In this document: positions 1-5,251 of the stretch, one piece after another
Layout of the letters: each line of letters opens with the position of its first letter
How positions within the stretch are numbered: the first letter of the stretch is position 1
Assembly: GCA_003448025.1 (NCBI GenBank)
Contig: DLXL01000105.1
Coordinates: forward strand, 23,098 to 28,348
Origin: Saprospirales bacterium
Lineage (GTDB): Bacteria; Bacteroidota; Bacteroidia; Chitinophagales; Saprospiraceae
DNA length: 5,251 bases
Reading direction: 5' to 3'
Notes under the pieces: generated by a model
Told to the model about the DNA's origin: nothing
Databases searched by the model: none
What the model saw: the letters and a program-made list of their open reading frames with translations, nothing else
Translations under genes and position numbers: made by a program

Positions 1-1
1 T

Positions 2-205
2 AAAGTCATTTTGTACAGCAAGAAAAAATTCAAGGGCAAAAAACTGGAAATAAATGCCGCTGACGGTGCGGTAGAAATCCCTAACCTGGGTGAAGACCTG
101 TCGGCTTTTCCGCAAATTAGCAATCAGGATCCAACCATAAACTGGAGTTATAAAACCCAATCGGTGCAGATTATCCCACCCAAAAAGTTTCCACCCAAAA
201 ACTAA
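2..205 (+). CDS. C-terminal end of a protein with a beta/gamma-crystallin-like tail (5' truncated)
   Basis: The reading frame is open from the first bases of the window to a TAA at 203-205, so this is the last 67 residues of a gene that starts to the left; the in-frame TTG at 11 is not a convincing start. The segment VILYSKKKFKGKKLEI fits the Greek-key signature of beta/gamma-crystallin domains (aromatic, four residues, aromatic-x-Gly: Y-SKKK-F-K-G). It is followed by a short IPNLGEDL turn and a second strand, WSYKTQSVQI, in the place where these domains carry the (N/D)(N/D)xx(S/T)S calcium motif. Here only the final Ser is kept, so calcium binding looks weak or lost. The protein ends in a Pro/Lys-rich tail (IPPKKFPPKN). 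The domain family is inferred from motif resemblance only; the rest of the protein is out of view, so its overall role is unknown. It converges on the minus-strand gene ending at 217, with 11 bases between the two stops. Confidence 0.6.
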   Translation, partial: KVILYSKKKFKGKKLEINAADGAVEIPNLGEDLSAFPQISNQDPTINWSYKTQSVQIIPPKKFPPKN

Positions 206-216
206 GTTGGTTACCA

Positions 217-420
<204 letters not shown>

Positions 421-426
421 TCATCA

Positions 427-449
427 AAATGTTGAAAAAACATTTCAAC
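427..449. repeat. Two overlapping, mutually exclusive small inverted repeats
   Basis: AAATGTT (427-433) pairs with AACATTT (439-445), and GTTGAAA (431-437) pairs with TTTCAAC (443-449). Both have 7-bp arms and 5-base spacers, and they share bases, so only one can form at a time. They lie about 28-50 bases upstream of the DUF5522 start, where an operator or leader structure could sit. In an AT-rich intergenic stretch such short repeats may be chance. Confidence 0.3.
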
Positions 450-488
450 TATCCAAATACGAGGGTTATTTGGCCGTTTCCATACCAT

Positions 489-542
489 AACAACCAAAAA
501 ATCCCCCGCAGAGATTAGTCTGCGGGGGATTTTTTGGTTGTT
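489..542 (-). terminator. Strong, bidirectional-looking intrinsic terminator of the M43 protease gene
   Basis: Arms 489-512 and 519-542 are perfect reverse complements (24 bp) around the 6-base loop GATTAG. The GC-rich core ATCCCCCGCAGA/TCTGCGGGGGAT is flanked by an A6 tract on one side and a T6 tract on the other, so it can form a hairpin followed by a U-tract on either strand. It starts 14 bases after the protease stop codon (557-559), which makes that gene its evident client. It also shields the DUF5522 gene from read-through. Confidence 0.9.
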
Positions 543-556
543 GGTCTCCTTATTTG

Positions 557-2116
557 TTATCGCAGAATGCTCAATTTTCGAACATTACGACCATTTTGAC
601 TTTCGAGGGAAACCAGGTAAAGGCCATTTGCCAGATTGTTCACATCTAAAGTGAAGGTGTTTTCTCCCTGAAGGAAATTTACCCCTTGTTGGATGGAAAC
701 TGTTCTGCCGGCCATGTCTGTAACACGAATGGCTGCCTCAAAGGTTTCGTCAGCATTTACGAGCAGTTTAACCTGGGCATCATTCGCCGGATTAGGAGAA
801 ATCTGCCAGCCACTCAGTCCTTGAATATCCAAGGTTGAAGTTGTGCTGGTATTTGGAGTTTTGAAGTTTCTGGAACGGAAGGCGGCACAGCCAACCAGGT
901 GATTGAAAGGCTTTACCCGCCAGTAGTAGGTTCTGTTTGGCTGCAGATTGGTTATCAATGTGCTGGTTCCTGAAACAATAATGGTTTGTGCAAACTGGGT
1001 ACCAAAGGTTGATACGATATCAATATCAACCAGGTAATGCGTTGCACCGTCAACTTGCTGCCATTCCAGAAGAACCTCATTGTAGAAAGGTACAGTACCG
1101 GCATGGGCAGGTGCAACCAGCAAATCAGTAGGCGTGTTGATGCTTGTTGCAATCGGGCTGAAAGTATTATCCAGGTAATTACGTGAAGCACTGTTCAAAT
1201 CGGCATGCATGATATCGATTTGATCCTGCGTAAATACATAGGTACTACAGCTCAGGAAGTAGCTCATGTAGTTATTTTCATTGGGATCAACCAGTGTACC
1301 CAATGGATCCCTTGCGCCGCCTGAGTAGTTGTTACAATTGTTGGAAATGAATCCAAAATTATAGTCTGGAGGAGTGTCACAAATTTCATCTGCAGAAGAG
1401 GAGCAATTTGTTCCGTTCTGGCGCTCTGTGGTAATACCACTTCCGAGCGGAGAAACTACCGGTGCGTTTGGCCACGTTGAATTGCTTGGATCAAACGGAT
1501 CATTTTCATAACCGAAGAAGGTATGTGGCAAGGTAAACAGGTGCCCCATTTCATGTGGCAGCGTACTGTTCGGCTGGGTGCCATTAATTTCCGTCTTGCG
1601 ACTTACAATCCAGTCTTGAGGAATGTTGTAGTAAGCAAGCGTTATACCTGGCTGGTTATTGCCAGAAACGGGAGTTTCGACGACGAACACATTAATCGCA
1701 TTGTTGTGGCGACGTAGATTCATCAACAATGTATTAGATTGGTTCTCAAATACATTGTTATTGTTAATGGATTTGTTGAACAGTCCGTAGGTGGGATGTT
1801 CCTTAAGATAGAACTGCATGCCCACAGGCTCATAGGCTGCGTTCAGAGCACACAATTGCTCCAGAATCCGGATTTCTTTATGTTTTCCATTTCCATCCGC
1901 ATCGCCTACCAGGTGAAAGTGGATGGGAACGTACTTGGTTTCACTGCGATCACTCGCTTCGCCGCGCATGGCTTCCATTACCATTTTATTTTCCCGAAGT
2001 CTAGGGAGAAGATCAAGTTGGTCTTCGGCATTACCGCAGACGTGAGGTGTCACCTGGCTGTAGGCAGGTAGACAGGCTAATAAAACAAGAAGGAAAAGCA
2101 GCAATCCTTTTTTCAT
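557..2116 (-). CDS. Secreted M43 (pappalysin-family) zinc metalloprotease with T9SS sorting domain
   Basis: The product has 519 residues, with ATG at 2116 and TAA at 557-559. Domains in order: a signal peptide at 1-20 (hydrophobic core LLLFLLVLLACLP, likely cut at AYS|Q); a short pro-region at about 21-55 with Cys27 in VCGNAEDQ; a metzincin catalytic domain at about 60-315; a fibronectin-III-like domain at about 325-420; and a C-terminal sorting domain at about 436-519 (SPNPAND at 440-446, D-MAGR at 467-471, LANGLYLVSL, and final KLSILR). The zinc site is HEMGHLFTLPHTF with His188, Glu189 (general base), His192 and His198. The Met-turn is NYMSY (Met284), and CDTPPDY at 246-252 is typical of M43. 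Position 195 is Thr where the classical HExxHxxGxxH has Gly. Cys27 may be a cysteine-switch residue that keeps the zymogen latent, as reported for pappalysin-family enzymes such as mirolysin (inferred here). The protein should cross the inner membrane by Sec and the outer membrane by T9SS, to be anchored on or released from the cell surface. The substrate is unknown. The gene is monocistronic. Confidence 0.93.
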   Translation of the reverse strand: MKKGLLLFLLVLLACLPAYSQVTPHVCGNAEDQLDLLPRLRENKMVMEAMRGEASDRSETKYVPIHFHLVGDADGNGKHKEIRILEQLCALNAAYEPVGMQFYLKEHPTYGLFNKSINNNNVFENQSNTLLMNLRRHNNAINVFVVETPVSGNNQPGITLAYYNIPQDWIVSRKTEINGTQPNSTLPHEMGHLFTLPHTFFGYENDPFDPSNSTWPNAPVVSPLGSGITTERQNGTNCSSSADEICDTPPDYNFGFISNNCNNYSGGARDPLGTLVDPNENNYMSYFLSCSTYVFTQDQIDIMHADLNSASRNYLDNTFSPIATSINTPTDLLVAPAHAGTVPFYNEVLLEWQQVDGATHYLVDIDIVSTFGTQFAQTIIVSGTSTLITNLQPNRTYYWRVKPFNHLVGCAAFRSRNFKTPNTSTTSTLDIQGLSGWQISPNPANDAQVKLLVNADETFEAAIRVTDMAGRTVSIQQGVNFLQGENTFTLDVNNLANGLYLVSLESQNGRNVRKLSILR

Positions 2117-2260
2117 GGATTTGAAGTTAAATTAATGTAAGTAGAAAAGAACTCGAAGTGTAGACAACCAAATGCAATTCATCCCCTAATGTTCGGAGAA
2201 ATTCATGAAAAAAAACTGCTTGCAGGCTCGCAATTTTTCCCATAATCAAGATTGTCCGCG

Positions 2261-2268
2261 CAAATTTA
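2261..2268 (-). promoter_or_regulatory. Candidate Bacteroidota -7 box for the M43 protease gene
   Basis: On the minus strand this reads TAAATTTG, an exact fit to the Bacteroidota sigma -7 consensus TAnnTTTG. It would give a leader of roughly 135-140 bases before the ATG at 2116. No TTTG was found at the usual distance upstream, so support rests on one short motif in AT-rich DNA. Confidence 0.3.
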
Positions 2269-2423
2269 GATATTTCAAGCGTAAGAATAATGTAAGAAAG
2301 TGGCAATTCTAAAGGATTTTGCAACCTTTGCTTTCAGAAAGGACTCCATCCGTCTGAACCCAGGACCTGCCGGATGCCAGTGTGTTTTCATCGATTTGCT
2401 ACATCTTTTTGCAATTTGCTTAT

Positions 2424-2431
2424 TAACTTTG
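2424..2431 (+). promoter_or_regulatory. Candidate upstream -7 box (TAACTTTG) for the kinase-like gene
   Basis: This is an exact TAnnTTTG match and reads TAACTTTGCAATA, similar in flavour to the tRNA promoter further on. The nearest usable TTTG (2395-2398) is 25 bases upstream, slightly long for a -33 element. It would give a leader of roughly 95-100 bases before the preferred ATG at 2536. Confidence 0.3.
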
Positions 2432-2475
2432 CAATAATTCCGAAACTTTACCCCTAGCAACATTGTTTCAGGATA

Positions 2476-2483
2476 TAATTTTG
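2476..2483 (+). promoter_or_regulatory. Candidate proximal -7 box (TAATTTTG) for the kinase-like gene
   Basis: This is an exact TAnnTTTG match. Transcription would start near 2490, leaving about 46 bases before the ATG at 2536. It would leave almost no leader for the TTG at 2497, which argues against that start. No well-spaced -33 element is visible. Confidence 0.35.
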
Positions 2484-2535
2484 TGAAGCTAAGTTTTTGC
2501 TAAATTCAATGCGTCTTGCTCATTTGCTGAAACCC

Positions 2536-3573
2536 ATGATGAGATTCAACCATTCCTACCATTGGCTTTTTCTGGTTTTACTATGTCATGGGTATACTAT
2601 ATCCATTGCACAGGACACTATCCCATCTTCCAGGACCAAAAGCATATTTGAGGTGCTTATCGAGAAGGATGCGGCTAAAATGACCTTGGAGTGTGATTTG
2701 ACATCCATTATTGAACAAAAGAAAACAAACCAGTACTTTCCGGCTACGCTTCGAACGGCTGATGGAAAGAGTTACAAAATCGAAGTAAAACCACGAGGCA
2801 AATTCAGGAGGAAAATTGCGGCATTTCCTCCCATTAAAATCAAGTTCAAAAAGAAAGAATTAGTTGCAGAAGGTCTGGACACGCTAAATGAAATCAAACT
2901 AGTATTGCCTTGTTATGAATCGGAACAGGGCGATGAATTGATCGTACGAGAATATTTGGCTTACCGCATGTTTGAATCACTTACGGTTGCAAGTTTACGG
3001 GCAAGATTGATTCGAATTACCATCCGTGATACTCATGTGGAAAAGTCCAAACCACCTATGTATGCCATACTGCTGGAGGATGAAGAAGAGCTGGTATCTC
3101 GGTTGAATGGCACTCTTAATGAAGAATACGGAGTGCCTGCTGACAGCTTAAACGCCAATCAGGCTGCTTTAGCAGTGATGTTTGAATATATGATTGGAAA
3201 TACCGACTGGGAAATTTCCATGCAAAGAAACGTTCGTTTGGTGAAAGCACCTATTTCCGGCAAATCGCTGGTGATTCCCTATGACTTTGACTTTTCAGGA
3301 TTGGTTGGAGCCCCCTATGCCACTCCAAGTTCGGAAACCGGGTTAAAATCGGTTAAAGATCGTTTTTTAATGAGCAATGGTATAAACGCAGAACATTTAC
3401 GAAGAGCCTTGAACACATTAAAAGCCAATCGCCAAACGATATTGGGATGGTGTAAATCCAAATATCTGAGCTATGATGCTTCAGAAGAAATGAAACTATA
3501 CCTCCGGGGGTTTTTCGAAAAAATGGAAGGCAATGGTGAAATGCCCACCTTAATCAAAATGGATATTGATTAG
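2536..3573 (+). CDS. Secreted protein of unknown function with a CotH/HipA-like kinase signature
   Basis: I do not recognise a named gene. In-frame starts are TTG 2497, ATG 2509, ATG 2536 and ATG 2539. I chose 2536 (345 residues) because it gives a compact signal peptide: basic/polar MMRFNHSYHW, hydrophobic LFLVLLCHGYTISIA, and a likely cut at SIA|Q before residue 26. The mature part (numbered from 2536) has RGKFRR (87-92) followed by FPPIKIKFKKK, which recalls the N-terminal RGN...R / P-K-F segment of CotH-like proteins. It then has LLEDEEELVSR (about 179-189), MIGNTDWEISMQRN (219-232) and IPYDFDFSGLVGAPYA (247-262). The spacing Asp224...Asn232...Asp250/Asp252 resembles the catalytic Asp/Asn and the metal-binding Asp of HipA- and CotH-type kinases (GNxD...N and YD). 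I recall related uncharacterised proteins with the YDFDFSGLVxAPYA block in Bacteroidota and other bacteria. Kinase activity is inference only. The protein is probably periplasmic or exported, has no sorting domain, and is transcribed alone. No clear terminator was found before the tRNA. Confidence 0.85.
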   Translation: MMRFNHSYHWLFLVLLCHGYTISIAQDTIPSSRTKSIFEVLIEKDAAKMTLECDLTSIIEQKKTNQYFPATLRTADGKSYKIEVKPRGKFRRKIAAFPPIKIKFKKKELVAEGLDTLNEIKLVLPCYESEQGDELIVREYLAYRMFESLTVASLRARLIRITIRDTHVEKSKPPMYAILLEDEEELVSRLNGTLNEEYGVPADSLNANQAALAVMFEYMIGNTDWEISMQRNVRLVKAPISGKSLVIPYDFDFSGLVGAPYATPSSETGLKSVKDRFLMSNGINAEHLRRALNTLKANRQTILGWCKSKYLSYDASEEMKLYLRGFFEKMEGNGEMPTLIKMDID

Positions 3574-3624
3574 GCTTTTAAGAAAAAATGAATTAGGGCG
3601 TATTAAGAATTCAACAAGTCGTAT

Positions 3625-3632
3625 TACCTTTG
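3625..3632 (+). promoter_or_regulatory. -7 box of the tRNA-Ser promoter
   Basis: TACCTTTG matches TAnnTTTG exactly and continues as TACCTTTGCACCG, the form often seen ahead of stable-RNA genes in Bacteroidota. The mature tRNA begins 22 bases after the box, leaving room for a short 5' leader. A matching TTTG -33 element is not obvious. Confidence 0.65.
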
Positions 3633-3654
3633 CACCGCGAAAAACAAATCGCAC

Positions 3655-3739
3655 GGAGGAGTGCCAGAGTGGTTTAATGGAGCGGTCTTGAAAACCGTCG
3701 TACTGAAAGGTACCGGGAGTTCGAATCTCTCCTCCTCCG
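3655..3739 (+). tRNA. trnS: tRNA-Ser (anticodon UGA)
   Basis: The 85-base cloverleaf can be folded by hand. The acceptor stem is GGAGGAG (3655-3661) with CTCCTCC (3732-3738), all seven pairs Watson-Crick. The D stem is CCA (3664-3666) with TGG (3678-3680). The anticodon stem is GCGGT/ACCGT around the loop CTTGAAA, with anticodon TGA at 3689-3691. The class II long variable arm is GTACT-GAAA-GGTAC (3700-3713), and the T arm is GGGAG-TTCGAAT-CTCTC (3715-3731). The discriminator base is G (3739), as expected for serine tRNAs. The long variable arm and UGA anticodon identify a serine tRNA reading UCA and probably other UCN codons. The 3' CCA is not encoded (the sequence continues CAA), so it must be added by a nucleotidyltransferase. 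Confidence 0.97.
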
Positions 3740-3749
3740 CAATGATAAG

Positions 3750-3785
3750 GCGCAATAGTTTGGCAATCAAACTGTTGCGCTTTTT
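3750..3785 (+). terminator. Intrinsic terminator after tRNA-Ser
   Basis: GCGCAATAGTTTG (3750-3762) pairs with CAAACTGTTGCGC (3768-3780) in a 13-bp stem with one G-U pair and a 5-base loop, followed directly by TTTTTG. It lies 10 bases after the tRNA 3' end and separates the tRNA transcript from coaX. Confidence 0.9.
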
Positions 3786-3876
3786 GTTTGTATGCAGGAT
3801 TAAAACCAGTTGATCCATCTGTGAAATTGGTTTGGGAAAGGGGCATTCCCTGCACCATCAGTTCGTCCTTCCTTCA

Positions 3877-3884
3877 TACCTTCG
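3877..3884 (+). promoter_or_regulatory. Candidate -7 box for the coaX transcript
   Basis: TACCTTCG differs from TAnnTTTG at one base. Its surroundings (TACCTTCGCAACCG) closely parallel the tRNA promoter (TACCTTTGCACCG). Only 12 bases separate the box from the coaX ATG, so the leader would be very short. No well-spaced TTTG -33 element is visible. Confidence 0.4.
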
Positions 3885-3896
3885 CAACCGATTTTT

Positions 3897-4628
3897 ATGA
3901 TCTTAGCGTTAGACATAGGCAATACCCGCTGGAAAATGGGCCTCTTTGATGGCAACACACTGGCTTTCCAGCAAGTTGTTACCTCCTGGACTACTGAACA
4001 GCTGGTGGCATTTGGCAACCAACATAACGTTCAAAGCGTCATTTATGCTGCTGTAATTGAATTGCCAGATCATTTTCAGGAAATACTTGAGCAGCATTTT
4101 ACCACCCTGGAATTGAAGCATGCAACGCCATTGCCTTTTGTCAACAGGTATACAACGCCTCACACGCTCGGGAAAGACCGCCTGGCAGCGGTTGCCGGCG
4201 CTCAGGCGTTATACACGCACAAAAATTGCCTGGTCATTGATTGTGGGACGTGTATCAAATACGATCTGATCACTGCCCCGGGTGTATATATGGGAGGGAA
4301 TATTTCTCCAGGACTAAACATGAGGTCAAAGGCCATGCACGTATTTACTGCCCGGCTGCCTGAAGTTACTCAGCACTGGCCTGGTCATTTTATCGGCTGG
4401 AATACAGAATCGGCGCTACAGAACGGAGCTTTTTTAGGAACCGTACTGGAAATGAACGGCTTTATCAAACTGTTTGAATCTGAATATCATCCGCTATTGG
4501 TGACAATAACAGGAGGAGATGCCAAAAACATATTTGACCGGATTGAACATTCTGAAAAAGTTCATGAACCCAATCTGACGCTTTACGGATTAAACCACAT
4601 TTTAACACACCAATTGCAGGCATCCTGA
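3897..4628 (+). CDS. coaX: Type III pantothenate kinase (CoaX)
   Basis: This enzyme phosphorylates pantothenate with ATP to 4'-phosphopantothenate, the first committed step of coenzyme A synthesis, in the cytoplasm. The 243-residue length is normal for the family. Hallmark motifs of the ASKHA-fold type III enzymes are all present: DIGNT (6-10, phosphate binding), GKDR (92-95, with Asp94 as the expected catalytic base), DCGT (115-118), GGNISPGL (133-140), the NTESALQNG helix (169-177), TGGDA (205-209) and the C-terminal PNLTLYGL. Type III enzymes use a monovalent cation such as K+ and are not inhibited by CoA, unlike type I CoaA (family knowledge). The ATG at 3897 begins MILALDIGNT, the expected N-terminus. 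The TGA stop overlaps a possible ATG of the next gene by one base (TGATG at 4626-4630), which suggests translational coupling or at least co-transcription. Confidence 0.96.
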   Translation: MILALDIGNTRWKMGLFDGNTLAFQQVVTSWTTEQLVAFGNQHNVQSVIYAAVIELPDHFQEILEQHFTTLELKHATPLPFVNRYTTPHTLGKDRLAAVAGAQALYTHKNCLVIDCGTCIKYDLITAPGVYMGGNISPGLNMRSKAMHVFTARLPEVTQHWPGHFIGWNTESALQNGAFLGTVLEMNGFIKLFESEYHPLLVTITGGDAKNIFDRIEHSEKVHEPNLTLYGLNHILTHQLQAS

Positions 4629-4672
4629 TGCTACAACTTCAGGAACCTAAATTTAAAGACTATTCTACTCGA

Positions 4673-5212
4673 ATGAGATCCAACCTCTTGTTTTTATTTT
4701 TGTTCGCGAGCCTGGGTATTTGTGCTCAACCCAAATTCAATTCTCCGTATTCAAGATACGGCATTGGAGATATTGTACAGCCCTACTTTGCCAATCAGGC
4801 AGGTTGGGGTGGTCAAACCGCGGCATTTCATGATCCTTACCACCTGAACCCATCCAATCCAGCTTCTTATGCATTCCTGCGTTCAACTGCCCTTGAAACA
4901 GGATTATACACAAGGTATAGTAAATATGAGGCCAGCCAGGTCACTCAAAATGAATGGAGTGGAAACCTTTCTCATCTCGCTATTGGCTTTACGCTCAAAA
5001 GTCCCATCAACGAGGTGCTTGACCGGGAAAAATCGCCCTGGAGCTTTGCCATGGGGGTTGGTCTTACGCCGTATTCACGGGTAGGTTATAACATCCTTAC
5101 CCGAGATACGCTTCCCAATCTGGAAGATATTCAAAACAATTTTCAGGGAAGCGGCGGTTTATATCGTATTGCCTGGACTGGCGCCGTCAAGCGAAAAAAC
5201 ACCGCCATATGA
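4673..5212 (+). CDS. Outer-membrane beta-barrel protein, N-terminal part, interrupted by an in-frame TGA
   Basis: Two starts are possible: ATG 4628, overlapping the coaX stop, and ATG 4673. I prefer 4673 because it gives a clean signal peptide, MRSNLLFLFLFASLGICAQ, cut before or after Gln19. The mature protein begins with FNSPYSRYGIGDI, a motif I recall from outer-membrane proteins encoded next to coaX in Bacteroidota. It continues with LNPSNPASYAFL and alternating polar/aromatic strands (LETGLYTRYSKY, LAIGFTLKSP, WSFAMGVGLTPYSRVGYNI) typical of a porin- or FadL-like barrel. Relatives are about 400 residues or longer, whereas this frame stops after 180. The same frame continues past the TGA with ANIGWLFGKTVFS, a normal next barrel strand, so the stop is probably a nonsense change. 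The ligand and function are unknown. Confidence 0.75.
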   Translation: MRSNLLFLFLFASLGICAQPKFNSPYSRYGIGDIVQPYFANQAGWGGQTAAFHDPYHLNPSNPASYAFLRSTALETGLYTRYSKYEASQVTQNEWSGNLSHLAIGFTLKSPINEVLDREKSPWSFAMGVGLTPYSRVGYNILTRDTLPNLEDIQNNFQGSGGLYRIAWTGAVKRKNTAI

Positions 5213-5251
5213 GCAAATATTGGCTGGTTATTCGGCAAAACGGTTTTCTCA
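5210..5251 (+). pseudogene. Continuation of the barrel gene beyond the in-frame TGA, running off the window
   Basis: Read in the same frame as the upstream gene, the bases after the TGA at 5210-5212 encode ANIGWLFGKTVFS to the window end, without another stop. The small-residue/aromatic pattern and the LFG motif look like the next transmembrane strand of the barrel. A Gly codon (GGA) at the TGA position would give IGANIGWLFGK, which fits well, so one G-to-T change would explain the stop. Confidence 0.55.

Larger units (their letters stand above)
2117..2535. other. Divergent intergenic region
   Basis: These 419 bases separate the divergently transcribed protease and kinase-like genes. I see no convincing gene, RNA or mobile element here. 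The region holds an exact TAnnTTTG match on the minus strand (2261-2268) and two on the plus strand (2424-2431 and 2476-2483), but none has a well-spaced TTTG -33 element. The octamer TTTGCAAT occurs twice, at 2408-2415 and 2428-2435, exactly 20 bases apart (about two helical turns). Short open frames in the region have no recognisable features. Confidence 0.5.

Noticed and set aside
1739..2071. 110-codon plus-strand open frame opposite the protease gene
   Set aside because: It lies entirely antisense to the well-supported M43 catalytic domain and has no recognisable motif.
2057..2116. LLAC at residues 12-15 of the protease as a lipoprotein signal
   Set aside because: Leu at the -2 position of a lipobox is atypical, a good signal peptidase I site (AYS|Q) follows, and the T9SS sorting domain fits a soluble or surface-anchored cargo better.
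2205..2312. 35-residue very basic open frame (MKKNCLQARNF...) on the plus strand in the divergent intergenic region
   Set aside because: It starts at a chance ATG before an A-run, has no convincing promoter or ribosome-binding context, and overlaps the candidate minus-strand promoter. It is most likely random.
2127..2463. Two minus-strand open frames of 62-65 codons upstream of the protease
   Set aside because: Composition is unlike the neighbouring genes, they overlap each other in different frames, and no domain or signal is recognisable.
3550..3858. Minus-strand open frames across 3550-3858 and 3624-3818
   Set aside because: They run through the tRNA-Ser gene and its terminator on the opposite strand and show no protein-like features.
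4869..5084. 71-codon plus-strand open frame inside the barrel gene
   Set aside because: It is an out-of-frame shadow of the barrel gene and carries no features of its own.
5210..5212. TGA read as glycine throughout the genome (code 25)
   Set aside because: coaX ends with TGA at its normal family length, and everything else in the window points to Bacteroidota with the standard bacterial code.

Overview
The window looks like a chromosomal segment from a member of the Bacteroidota, probably a Saprospiria/Chitinophagia-type lineage, though I cannot place it further. Four things support this: a secreted protease with a C-terminal type IX secretion (T9SS) sorting domain, a small CCGxGCRHCPY protein of the Bacteroidota-typical DUF5522 type, promoter -7 boxes of the Bacteroidota form TAnnTTTG, and a coaX gene followed by an outer-membrane barrel protein that starts with an 'NSPYSRYGIGD' motif.

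Layout. At 2-205 (+) is the 3' end of a gene entering from the left, with a beta/gamma-crystallin-like tail. It converges on a 60-residue DUF5522-type gene (217-399, -). A near-perfect 24-bp-arm inverted repeat (489-542) is the terminator of a large M43 (pappalysin-family) metalloprotease gene (557-2116, -), which encodes signal peptide, pro-region, catalytic domain, fibronectin-III-like domain and T9SS sorting domain. A 419-bp divergent intergenic region (2117-2535) carries -7-like boxes on both strands. It leads to a secreted protein of unknown function (2536-3573, +) whose C-terminal half has a GNTDW...N...YDFDFSG signature that resembles the catalytic and metal-binding segments of HipA/CotH-type kinases.

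Next come a tRNA-Ser(UGA) gene (3655-3739, +) with its own promoter and terminator, then coaX (type III pantothenate kinase, coenzyme A synthesis, 3897-4628, +), then an outer-membrane barrel gene overlapping or closely following coaX. The barrel gene has an in-frame TGA at 5210-5212, after which the same frame continues with family-like sequence (ANIGWLFGK) to the window edge. It is therefore probably a nonsense-mutated gene or a base error, not a genuine 180-residue protein.

The genes do not form one pathway. The coaX-barrel pair is a likely transcription unit; the other genes appear to be independent units. I saw no mobile element, CRISPR array or defence cluster. The least understood items are the kinase-like secreted protein and the interrupted barrel gene.
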